A DNA stretch of 62,999 nucleotides from Dentipellis sp. KUC8613 (Eukaryota; Basidiomycota; Agaricomycetes; Russulales; Hericiaceae), in NCBI GenBank assembly GCA_002286715.1, contig NSJX01000043.1, positions 1 to 62,999 on the forward strand, given 5' to 3'. Positions 33,778 through 45,300 of the stretch are shown piece after piece. The translations under genes were made by a program, and so were the position numbers. Positions within the stretch are counted from its first letter, which is position 1, and each line of letters starts with the position of its first letter. The notes under the pieces were generated by a model. The model saw only the letters and a program-made list of their open reading frames with translations. It did not search any database and had not been told where the DNA came from.

Positions 33778-34941
33778 ATTCAAATCTGAGCGGATAGGGA
33801 GATCTAGAATCGGGAATTAGCGAGGGGAGAAAAAAGAAGACGAAGAATGATCTTGGAAGTAAATATGTGAGGTTGAGAACTTTTGTATTATTAGGATCTA
33901 CGACGGTGTACGCGTGCTTGATTGAATCTGCGAATCTGCGAATAGAGGGCGGTTGCATAGTCGATGGGGATTCGGATCCGGATGGAGTATGTGAAGCTTG
34001 GATGCAGTAGCTGCAATCCTCGAGGTGAGTCTGACAATCTCAAAGCAGCGCTCACCAATAAGTACGCCGTAGACTCCCGCTTCGATGCAAGCGAGTTCGA
34101 ACGACAAAGACGACTCGGAGCAGATACATCATACAAGCCGCCATCACCCGCCCACTATCGGCAAATCCCGAAACTCCGCTCCGCCGTGCCGCCGTGCCGC
34201 ATGCCGTGCCGTGCCGCCCACACATCAGGCTCGAAGGCAGAGCTCTGCTCCTCCACGCTTCTCCCCTGCCGTGCTTCAAGCTTCAAGCTTCATCTGCCGC
34301 GGGTGTCGGTGGTAGAGTCAGGATGGATCTTTGGAGATGGAGATGGAGATGGAGATGGGGAATCTGGGGATCGGGGATCTGAGATGCATGTGGGGGCGGG
34401 GATCGGTGAGTCAGTGTGGGGAAGGGGAGCTGGGAAGGTACGTGGTTGGAAGTGCCGTAAGGTAAGGAGTGGGCAGGAGGAGGGGAAGGGGAAGATGCGG
34501 ATGCAGTCGCTGGTGGACCGGCAGTGTCGAATATCGATGAGAGTGTGTTTTCGTGCGGGGGCTGTCCGGTAAGTGGGACGTGGATGCAATACGCTAACCA
34601 GGGATAGAATCACAGAACAGCTAGAAGTTTTCTTGTGCGGACTGAGGACTTGGACAGGGCGCAGCGGCGAGTACGTACGCGCGTCACAGCGTACGCTCAT
34701 CCGAGCATGTGGATGAGAGCAACGCGGTTCGTCTAAATCTCAGAATCTCACTCCGATCCCAGGACGGCACGGTACGTGTTTACCGATACGACACGAGAAC
34801 GAAAACAAATATAGATCCAACCTAACCTCCGACTCTATCATCCCCCATACAGCCATGTACAATCTACAATCTACAATCTCCAACCACACCATACAGCGAT
34901 CACATACCACATACATGTACACCCACCCCACCCCTCACGCA
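33778..34941. other. Convergent intergenic interval
   Basis: No supported gene. Holds short simple repeats: GCCGT-type repeats around 34185-34225 and GGAGAT repeats around 34331-34360. Confidence 0.4.
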
Positions 34942-35732
34942 TCACGCATACTCCCCCCAGCACCCCTTCCCCTCCCCTCCCTCCGCACCCACACCTTCAC
35001 CATCACACGCATACCTCCCCCCGCGCTCATCCTCGATCAGCCCGCGCACACGCGCCGTGTCCGGCTTGAGCGTGCCCGCGGCGGGCGCGAACGCGCCGCG
35101 GAACGTGAGGCCGTCGTGCGTCCAGGTCGCGGTGTAGGTGATGAGCGGGCGGCCCTGTGCGAAGGGTGGGCGGGCGTCAGCGTAAGCGAGGAAAAGGGGG
35201 GAGGAAGGAACGGAAAATGGGAAGGGGTAGGAAGGAAGGGAAGGGGAGGGGGGAAGGGGAGACAAGGGACGCACGTCGATCTCCTCCTGCTCGCCGTCGT
35301 CGAGCACCGTGACGCGGCGCCAGCGGCCGTTCCCGCTCAGCGCCCATGCGCGGTCGCCGGTCTGTTCATACGCACATACACCCACCCACATGCACGGTCA
35401 GCATCGTCACTTTCCACCCACTGGCAGTTCTGCGTGCAAAGGGGGAAAGGGAAACAGGGACGCACGCGGAAGATGTACGGCCACGGCTGTGCGGCCCAGG
35501 ACGGGTGCGCAGCGGGCGCGGGGATGCCTGCGTGCACCAGTGTCGTCGCGGAGCTCGGCGTTGAGGGCGAGGGCGGAGAGGGCGAAGAAGGGGAAGCGGT
35601 GGCACTGGCGAGGCTGAGGAGCGAGGTGATGGGCGAGGGCGCGTCGTCGCTCGTGCCCGTGCTGGTGCCCATGGTGGTGGTGATGGGGGAGCGCGTGCGT
35701 GAGCGGCGGAATGTGAGGGATACGGAGGGCAT
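34942..35732 (-). CDS. Small uncharacterised protein
   Basis: Minus-strand exons 35732-35466, 35361-35275 and 35154-34942 give 188 residues. Introns are 104 and 120 nt, both in phase 0, with GTGCGT donors. The first 60 residues are Ser/Thr/Pro-rich. The middle (PWPYIFR, then WALSGNGRWRRVTVLDDG, then RPLITYTATWTHDGLTFRG) looks like a compact beta-rich domain. The tail is Gly/Glu-rich. No signal peptide or membrane segment is seen. I do not recognise the family. The joined exons keep frame and the composition is protein-like, which supports a real gene. Confidence 0.6.
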
Positions 35733-38700
35733 CGTGGTGATTACTGATATTCTTGATGCGTGCTTGACCGTGACGGGCGACTTGTGGTCGAGGTCGACGC
35801 AGCGGCGCGGTGCGTTATATACCCCCAGCACCGGCTCTTCAGCTCCCTTTGACCACTATCCACTATCCATTAGCGATTCAGATTCACCATTGGCGGACGC
35901 GATTGTGAGACACGCGAGTGGCCTGGGCATGCGCAGCTGCAGTCCAGGCAGGCGCGGGACGGAGGGACAAAGCGTGGTGGCGGTGGCGGTGGCGGGTGGG
36001 CAAAGGGGAAAGGGGGTGGCATGGCGGGTGGATGTGGACGTGGAGGTTTGGGGCGCGATGTTTGAGGCGGAAGTGCGAGGTATGGGGTGGCTCGCCATTG
36101 TCAGCTTGGGCCCGCGTCGAGCGTGGTCAATGCAGATGTGGCCAAAGCGTAGGCACGGCGGCTGGTTGCGGATCACTGGCAGAGCTGGTTGTGGGCGTCT
36201 GCGTGGACGAGACGGCATATGTGGAAGGCTGAGCTGGAGATGGGACGGACGTACAATGGTTGGGCTGCTGTTTGGGGTGCGCAGGAGTCAGCGAGGCGCA
36301 TGTACGAGGACACGTTTTTGCCATGCGCGCGCGGGTGGCGGTCGGAGACTCTAGGGCGTTACCGCCACGCGCAAAGTACGCGTCTGGAGTACTGGTAACT
36401 GACGTCGACGGTTCGAAGCTGCATGGAATCCACCAACGCGTCAAAACTTTCGACACGGACGCGCCACCGCCTAATCGCAACGCGCCCACGTGACCGCGTC
36501 ACTCAGCTGACCCCCTCCCTCCCCTGTCTTGTCTTGTCTCCGTCTCGGGCAGGCACCCCCCCAGCACGAGCCGAGCCGCGTCGAGTACCAGCCCCGGCCA
36601 TCCCCCATCCGTCAGCTGCCCCATCCGTCAATTACAACGTTCCTGTCCCTGTCCTCGAGCTCGTCGATGTCGGTTCGCATCTCCTTGCGGTTGTAGTTAA
36701 CTCAAACTTGGAGGGGCGGGTCCGGTGGATTATCAACGCGGGGAGCGGCAGGGTGGGTTCGATCAGATGGGTACTCTGGGCGGTATACAAATGGATCGAA
36801 TGCCGCGAAAGCAAGTTCAAATGCAAACGGTACCAGCGGCACGCCGTGGGCCCTCCATATTCTTCTGCAAACGTGCGCCCTATGGTTCTTATCAGCGTAT
36901 TCCGCACCCCAACCGCAGCGCTTGCGGAAGTACTCCCAGCTGGGACGTTGGGGCTCTTGCATACCAATTGAATGCAACGGCCGCGCACGTCGCGTCGGAC
37001 GTCCGTCGACCCGTTGCTCGATATCACGGTGTAAGCAAATGTGTACGGGCTATGTACCTGAAGCTCGCGATTGTGCATGTCTTGGTCTTGGTCTTGGCCC
37101 TGTCCTTGCTGCTGATCTTGGTCTTGTCCTTTTCGAGTCTGTGGTACGCGGGGCACGAGCTCGAGCACGCCTCCCCGGGTGCTCCTTGTTCAGATGCTTG
37201 AGCTCGAGCTCGACCTCAATTCAGAAGCCTCCAGGTGTTTGAAATTACCTGTGCCGACGCCTACACCTGCTCCAATCTCTATACATCCATCCAAAAACGG
37301 CAATATGTGCAGCGTTTCGAATTCCTTCTGAGTCCTCGGTTCTAGCTCAAACGCGAGCGACTTGCCTCCGATTCGGGATCCCCCCACACTGATGGATAGC
37401 TGATCCTGAATCGACACGCCACGCCCGCCGCGATAGTCTGCCATAGCTATACACTCACGCCTCCCCGCACAGACTTGGCAATCCCAATCGCGTATGCACC
37501 TCCCCTCCCGCTGGCGGCTGCGATAGACTACTGAATACCTCCCCGCCCCCGTGCTCCGCGTACGGTCTGTACAATGTACACGCCTCCCCGCCCCCGCTCG
37601 CGCGCCAGAACCCCCCAGCCCGCGGCGTCCTCGATAAGCCTATCCACCCCAATCCACCATCCGGTCCCCATATGCATTCCCCGCTGACACTTGGAATTGG
37701 CGTTGACAGGCCCGCGCGGGCGAGCGATCTGTACTCAATTACAATAGCGCGTGTAGTGTAGTGTACGCGCGCACGGATGGACGGACAGCCAAGTTAGAGC
37801 AGGGATCCGGAGCAGGCGCATATACGTGCTGACAGTCCTGTACCCAACGCGGCTGGCGCTGGCGCGCGTTGCTCCAGAGCCAGGCCTCAGACGCGCCCCG
37901 CCCACCGCGCATCCATCCATCCGTCTACCATCCATATAACAAAAATACCTCCGTCCGGTACCGATACCAATATCAACCGCGCGCATCCCCGCATACGCAT
38001 ACGTATGTATACAGCGCAAGTACCATACACCCACCCCACCCGCCCCCGCATTTCCCCACACCGCAGCCTGCGTGATCCCGGAAGCACCCTTCTCCCTCCC
38101 TTCTTTCCCCGCATCATCGCGTCGGTATGGGTGGGTCTGGAGCGGCGCGGGGTAATTTGAATGCGCGCATTCGATATTGGATATTGGATATTGGATATTG
38201 GATATTGGATGTCAGATCTAGAGGGCGCGTCGTGATTCTGCCGGAGGGCGAACCGAACTGGTTTGGTTTGGTTTGGTTTTGAGATTGATTTGGGTGGGCG
38301 GGGCGGGCGGGCAGGTGGGGGCCGGGGGTGGCGAGTAAGCTTGCTTGTGCTACGATATCATTATCGACTTAAATAAGTGGTGACGCGGACGTGCTGATGT
38401 AGATAGCGTGGAGGTGTAGAGATGGGGCATGGATGTACCGTAAGTACGCTTTCTTATCGTTTCTGAAGCTACGAGGTTGACGCGATGTGGACGCGTGCGG
38501 AAGGGCTTGAAGCCGGCGCGATGCGATTCGATGGGGCGTGGTAACGTTGTGCGGGGCAGATCTCGAAGGAAGAAGGAAGCAAGAAGCAGCTCGGCGTCTT
38601 GGTCTAGGAAAGAAGCTTCAAGATGGAAGAAGGAAGGAAGAAGCACCGGTACCGATCGCGTACGTACTCATATGCTTTGGGCTTGCCGATTGCTTGCTTT

Positions 38701-39824
38701 GTATGTGCGTCTTTATGTCCGTTTAGTAAGTAGGTGCTAGTGCTTCCATTCATGTTGTTGTAGGGCTAGTAGCCGGTACTTAGAGCGACGTCGACATCGG
38801 AGTAAGTCCGTTGTTCGGTGTTAAATGCGAAGCTACGTGTACATAGGCTACAACTACTTGCAAGCCCTTCCGCTAAAGTTAGACGCGGTACTACGACTCG
38901 ACTGAAACCGCGCATAGACCCACTTATTAAACCCGCGTTTCACCCCACCCCGGCCCACATCAGCTCTTAGCTTCGAGCACATACACAATCGACACAACGC
39001 GATAGGCTACATGTACAGCCACGACGGAGAAAATCACGAATCATGAAACATGGCGCAGAGTGGATGCGGGGTGGGCCAACGAGCGCCCGGTCAGTAGATG
39101 ACCGGATCCCATATACCACCCACCGTCATACTTACTCGTCGTCATCCACCAACCGCACACGCGCGCGCGCGCATCGGCACCGGTCGCTCACCTCTACCTT
39201 ACCGCCGTCCCCACACCCACGCGCGCGCGCGCATATACACATGCCCGCGCGCACCCCGAGGCACCAAGTACAGCAAGGCACCGGGGCCCGCCAATCGCAG
39301 CACCGCTCTGACCGACAGGTGCTGACTGACTGACGGGCGGGCGGGCGGGCAGATAGTCGGCCCCGCCAGGTGTTGGACTGCGGGGCGGTTCGAGTTGGTG
39401 TACTGTAAAGTTGGATGTGAGTATCGGTGCGATCGGTGGTGGGGTTGACGTCGGGCGGGTGGGTGGGTGCTTGGGGATGTGCGTGGTTGCGGTTGTCGAT
39501 GACGAGGGAATTCGAAGGGGCGCGAGAGACTCGGATGTGGGTCGCAGAGAGACGCAGTTGCAGTACTGGTAGCTTGTGTGTCTGCAAGCCTGGAGGCTGG
39601 CGGCACGCACGATAGACGATGGATGGACTTCGGTTCAGTTGACGTGTTGGTTCTAAGCTTCTTCTTTCGTTGTTGTTGATTGAATGCGTAGTAGCGTGTG
39701 TAGCTAGTACATACAATACATTCTTCCTACAATTCATCTAATACAACCACCGCGTTAGCCATATACAATACACATACGAGCCGCCGCGTACGCACGCACT
39801 CACCTCTCTTTTCCCCACCCCACC
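35733..39824. other. Gene-poor 4-kb interval
   Basis: No supported gene. A 499-codon plus-strand frame (34855-36354) lies antisense to the small gene and is not called. The region contains a 7-bp microsatellite (38174-38208), alternating GC runs near 39160-39240, a GGTTT run near 38262-38279 and a C-rich pattern of degenerate CGCCTCCCCGC motifs around 37455-37600. Confidence 0.4.
38174..38208. repeat. ATATTGG microsatellite
   Basis: Five perfect 7-bp copies in noncoding sequence. Confidence 0.95.
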
Positions 39825-40834
39825 TTACTCAAACACCACCACCTCCCCGCCCTTCCACCTCTCCCCCACCTCCTCTTCATCCCCGGCGCGCACGCGCATC
39901 TCGACCTCCTGGAACACCTCGACGGTCCGCACGACCTCGAACCCGAGCGCGCGGAAGAGCGCGATGCTGGGCGCGTTGGACGCGCCGATGCGCGCGACGA
40001 GGGCGTGTGGGGGGATCGGGAAGGGGGATGGTGTAGTCGAGTTTGGTGGGGGAGAAGAAGAAGAGGCGGCGGAGGAAGGAGGGAGGGACGGGGGCGCGGT
40101 GACAAAGGCGAGGAGGAGCGAGAGCGCGCGGTGCGCGAGGCCGCGGCGGCGGTACGCGGGTTCTGTCCGCGCGATGGATCGAAATATGTACTGATATGTG
40201 ATATGTGAGAGCAGGAGGCGCACCGGCGATCATGACCTCGAGCTCGGCTTCAAAGTCGTCGTCCGCGGGCGCGCCCTTGAGGAAGAGGTTGACGTCGCCG
40301 ACCATGGGGAGTGATGCGATCTCCGCGGGGGTAGGTGTGGATGGGGATGTGGAGGGCGCGGGGCGCGCGAGGATGATGAAGGTTAGTTCTAGTGGGTAGG
40401 CGCGTCGCGTCGCGTAAGTGGGCGGCGATTTCATGAGCGTTAGCGATATTGGGCGCGTCAGTCAGCACGCACTGTCTTCGTCAGTTTGCCATTTCTCTGT
40501 GCGAGGAGAGAGGGATCATGTGTATGCGGGATGGGACGCAGAGGACGCGGGGACGCACGCTGCATGTGGTGCTCCTCTGCGAGGGAGAGCGGCTCGCTGG
40601 CGGTGAGCGCGCGGAGGTCGGGGTCCTGCATCCAGGCATGGTACGTCTGCGTAAGCGTTAGCGATTGAGTTGACGTTAGCGGCGCCAAGAGGACGAGCAC
40701 GGACAGGGACGTGTGCGGGTCTGTCGATGGCTGGTTTGCAAATGCGGGGAATGGAATGGGATCGAATGGACGGACCTGTATGGGACGAGGACGACGCGCT
40801 GGTCGGCGAGGGCCAGATGCGCGTTGAGCTTCAT
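39825..40834 (-). CDS. NAT9-like N-acetyltransferase (GNAT family)
   Basis: Minus-strand exons 40834-40776, 40720-40705, 40646-40559, 40496-40473, 40388-40224 and 40162-39825 give 229 residues. Exons 2 and 4 are microexons of 16 and 24 nt, and both restore residues expected in the family. The protein runs VVLVPYR-PAHVPTYHAWMQD, LTASEPLSLAEEHHMQ, K-LTFIIL, VGDVNLFL, then the acetyl-CoA loop EPAYRRRGLAHRAL and a C-terminal IGASNAPSIALFRALGFE. That order matches N-acetyltransferase 9 proteins; the physiological substrate is unsettled. A Ser/Pro-rich insertion of about 25 residues follows the acetyl-CoA loop. The gene is divergent from the Ato-type transporter, 263 bp away. Confidence 0.88.
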
Positions 40835-41097
40835 CGCGGGGCACAGCAGAGCCACAGCAGACTTGGAATGCCCCGCCCCGATCGGTTCATGATCACGCGC
40901 CGTGTCACGCGCCCGCCCGCGCGTCTTGGCGCCCGTCCGAGCTGTTCGCGCGCGCGCCAGGGTGCCGGGGCACACGACCGAGCCGGGGGGGGCGCAGGGG
41001 AATAAATACCGAACGGGCCCTCGGTGTTCCCTCGAGCCTTCTCTTCCCCCCGCGACGAGACGCTCTATACCCCGCCTCTGCCCTCCCTGTGCCCACC
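40835..41097. promoter_or_regulatory. Divergent promoter of the NAT9-like and Ato-type genes
   Basis: 263 bp between two start codons on opposite strands. An AATAAATA motif lies at 41001-41008, about 90 bp before the transporter ATG. Confidence 0.4.
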
Positions 41098-42302
41098 ATG
41101 AGCGACATCGAGAAAGCAGAGACCGTCAGCGCCAACCACCCGCCCCCGCGCACAGTCACGCCCGTCGCCGCGCCGAGCCGCCGCGCGCTGGGCAACCCAG
41201 GCCCGCTGTAAGTTTGCCGCGCCCTCCCATGCCGCTGCCGCTTGCTCATCGCTCTCCCGTCCTGCCGTCCGCCTTCCCTCCCTCCCTCCGTTCATTCCTC
41301 TCTTCTTCCTGCCTTCTCTCGCACTGCCACCCCCGCACCCCGCCTTGCGCGCTGCCGCCGGATCGCGTCCGCACACCAGGGGCCTGTTCTCCTTCGCCTC
41401 GACCACGCTCATCCTCTCGCTCTACAACGCCGGCGCCCGCGGCATCTCCGTCCCCAACGCCGTCGTCGGCATGGCCCTCTTCTGCGGCGGCCTCGCGCAG
41501 CTCCTCGCCGGCATGTGGGAGTTCGCCGCCGGCAACACCTTTGGCGCCACTGGTGAGTGCGCATTCCCTCCCCCCTTGCGCGTCCCCACCCCACCCCGCG
41601 CCCCGGTGGCCCGTGCGCAGGCCCGAACCGACTCGCACGGAGAAACACTTGTCGCGCCGCGCCCCACCCAGAATTAGCCCAGGGCACGGCAGGGCAGGGC
41701 ACCGCGCGCGCCTATCATTCATCGTTCATTACTCGCCGCTTCGGACTGCTGCCGCGGTGGCGCATCGATCGGCTGCTTTCCATTTCGTTCTATGCCATCG
41801 TTTCATTGCATTTCGTTCGTGGTTGCTGACGCATGCTCCGCGCACAGCGTTCACGTCCTACGGCGCGTTCTGGGGCAGCTACGCGACGATCCTCATCCCG
41901 GGCTCGGGCATCGGCGCGGCGTACGAGGCCGCCACGACCGAGCAGGAGCCGTCCGCGCTCGGGATCTACCTCATCACCTGGATGATTGTCACGTTCTTCT
42001 TCCTGTACGTGCCCCTCCCTCTCCCCTCCCCTCTACATCATACGGCCTCTGACGTCCACCCCAGCATTGCAGCGCTGCGCAAGAACATCGCGTTCGTCGC
42101 GCTCTTCTTCTTCCTCACGATCACGTTCCTCCTCCTCGGCGCGGCCGAGTTCACGGGCCACCTGAGCGTGCAGAAGGCGGGCGGCGTCGTGGGCGTGATC
42201 ACCGCGTTCATCGCGTACTACGCCGGCATGTGCGAGCTGCTCGGCCCGCAGGACGCGTTTACGCTCCCGCTCGGCACGGGCATCGCCAAGCGGTACAACT
42301 AG
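41098..42302 (+). CDS. Gpr1/Fun34/YaaH (Ato) acetate transporter-like membrane protein
   Basis: Exons 41098-41207, 41380-41552, 41848-42004 and 42065-42302 give 225 residues. The family signature NPGPLGLFSFASTTLILSL spans the first splice site (the usual form is NPAPLGL). Six membrane helices follow, with GISVPNAVVGMALFCGG, GAFWGSYATILIPGSG and a C-terminal YYAGMCELL. In yeasts the homologues carry acetate and other short-chain acids, and some are linked to ammonium export. Here a plasma-membrane carboxylate transporter is the best inference. Start 41098 has a strong context (cccaccATG). Introns 1 and 2 are long for this window (172 and 295 nt). Confidence 0.92.
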
Positions 42303-45300
42303 GCGCGCCCAAGTACGACCGAGTCGCGAAAAGCCGTGGCCGTGGCCGTGGAGGAGAGGGCTTTGTATATACTTGAGTATGCGTGCGAGTCGTGGTGGTG
42401 GTAGTTTGTAATCCGCGCTGTCGTTACCTCCCTCCTACCCCCTGCCTGCCTTTACAGTACCCCCCCCCCCCCGTTTACCTTTACCTTACTCACCGTCGGG
42501 CGAAGTATGCAATGATGATGATGATGATTGTGATGAGCGAACTCTGGGTGGTGTGAACTTCAGTGCGCGAGTGTACGAGGATTGATATTGATATTGGTGC
42601 GAGTACGACTTCCAAGTAGTGGTGTGAGCTTGGGCCTTGAGAGTGGCACGATTCGCGATTCACAATTCACAAGTGCGAAAGCGTGTATACAGATAGCCAT
42701 AAGGAGACGAAGAAGCACACGCGCGCGGGGTGGAGAAGGTTAAGTGATGTGTGAGCGATATTTATCCACAGAAGACTGGTCGGCGCAAGATGCGAGCTCG
42801 ATGTATCGGGCCTGGCCCCGGCCCCTGGGTGGGGTGGGGGAAGGTTGATAGCAACGTGCGCGTGAGATGCGTGAGATGGGTGTGGGTAAGAGGCGGTTTG
42901 ATGGATGGGTACTAGTATGGGGAATCAAGGCTCCCGCCGTCCGCGTACCAGCTAGCATTCACGTACCTGGTAGTACGAGTCAAATGCCAAAGCACGCACA
43001 ATATAAGACGCCGTCAAGTCTCGCGCGCGACGTCATCCGCATCCACATCCATCCATATCCCGCCTGTCCACCTTCCAGCTTCGACCTAGGCCTGAGACTG
43101 CTTCTCGCGCGCCCGTGTTGCGCGAGAAGCGAGAAGCGAGAAACACGACGCGCCGAAAGTGGACAGCCGAGTACCACAAGGGGTAAGTGGATTGTCAACT
43201 GCTGCTGCTGCTACTGCTGCTGAAGCGGGTAAGTGGATTGCTATTGCTATTGCTACTGCTAGTGTTGGAGCACGATCGACACGCGACGTGCGAAGTGGGC
43301 AGGTGAACTTGAATTAATTGCTAGAGCTGGAGCATGATCAACACGCGACGTGGGGTGTACTCGATGAGATCGGGCTCTCAGCTGGGATGTGGGTGACGAA
43401 ACGAACGAGGGAGCGAGATCAGCACGCGCCTCGCGACACGGGGTAATGACCATGGATGTGGGGGTGTCGATGCGATCGGGCCACCACGCGCGTCCGCCGG
43501 CGGAAGCAATTACTTGCAACGCGAGCACTGGTGACTCAAGAAAGCTGAAGTATGTAACAGGGTGCCCAGGTGGGCAGGCGGACTACTTGAGCTGGAGCAA
43601 ATTTGGCACGCGACGTGGGGTGGACGTTGATGAGATCGGAATGCGAATGACGAAACGACGGGCCTCAGGAAGGTAGGTGGATTGCTAGAGCTGGAGTACA
43701 GTCGACACGCGACGCGGGGTGTCGATGAGATCGGGACCGAGGCCGGATCAAGCGCGGTCGGGGTACAGAGCTGGCAAGCATCAACGTCATCATCAGATGG
43801 ACGCACGCCTAACACCTATAGCTAACGTGAACGTTGAACATAAACAGGCTGATTGACTTGACTGGCTGGCTGACGGTGAGAACGCGCTCGCGAAGATGTC
43901 GGTGAAGATTCGGGATTCGGGTGTTCGGGGTGTCGATGAAGGGGCATTGACCACTCGAGTTGGGATTCCAGATGGCCGAAGGGGGGAATCAGGTTAGATG
44001 GACGGATGGACGGATGGATGCCAATTTACAGCCGTGGCAGGAAGGAATCCGTATATATACGGGCGTTGCTCGATCGCAAGTGACAGACGTCGATGCAGTC
44101 AACTGTCGAGCTGCGAGTATGAAGCTGAACAAGGAAATGGGCTTGCCAGTAGCGCTTGTCGGTGCCGCCGGCGGGGCCGAAGGGATGGTACGATGTCGAG
44201 TAACTTCTTCCCTCCATCCTCCACCAGGCTCTGAATCGGGCTGAAGCACTTCAAAGGGATGTAGGATACCGGCCGGGCGCGAGCATGCAGACGACAGTAC
44301 TAGCCCTTGACAGCGGAGGCGAGGAGGAAGGGGTGCGTCCGAGTGCTTGTGAGAGCGTCGGGACTCGACCATCGAGGGCAAGCGGGCGGGCGGACAGCTG
44401 AGGATACATATCCGGATATAACATATCGGGTTTCAGTGTTGGCGACTACGTTGACATGACGGTGCCGGGTGACGGGTGACGGTACCGGCGGGGCGAGGTG
44501 ACAGACGTCGATCGAGCAGCTGGTCTAATAAGGAGATGCGCTTGCTAGTAGTGTCGGTATCGGGGCCGGGGCCGGCGGGATACATGCACGGGGGCTTGAT
44601 GGGTGGTTTCGAGTTCGGAATTGGAATCGGAATCGGGACGGCTGGTGGCCAGGGTGGGGAAGGAGGTGCCGGTGAGAGGGGAGGCAGCGTGCGGTACGTG
44701 GTGCGGATGCGTCAAAGCCTGAGGGATGGAGGGCACCGGGTGCGCGCCCGCGGTGGGCTTCAAAATGGTGCGGGCTGGTGCGCGTATCCATCGTCGTGTC
44801 GAGCCGCTGTGTATGGGAGATGCTGAATATTGGCAGTCGAATGCATTTCGCCAAGTGTCGTGCCATGTCGCGCCTGACGAGCAGGTAGCACGGAGCGCTG
44901 AGGATACTTGAGGGCGGGTATAGACGCCATTCCAGGGTGAAGCAGTGCGCGAGACGGGATGTGGTGCGCCCGGGTTCGTGCGGATATGCGAGTGTGAGTA
45001 CTAGTGCCAGTGCGTAGAATGCAGAGCGGAGGAGGACGACAAGAGGGTGTACACCTGGGAATCTGGGTGCATCGATGTCTGAGCGTTCGTCGTCCCGGTG
45101 TCGATGCGCGTGCACGACGTAGTGGGTTTGGGCTTGCATGATGAATGGATGTATGAGAGCGCTGGACAGTGGGAGGACACGTATCCGAGTCGTTGAGCGT
45201 TGCGCTGCTACTAGCAGATGAGCAGCATCGAGAACTGAGTCCTACCAATGGAACTATACGCACGCAGTGTCCTACGTCGTTCGCGGTAGCAATATAGACC

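Noticed and set aside
34855..36354. 499-codon plus-strand frame
   Set aside because: Lies antisense to a spliced minus-strand gene and continues into noncoding sequence; its composition is repetitive Gly/Arg/Trp with no domain.
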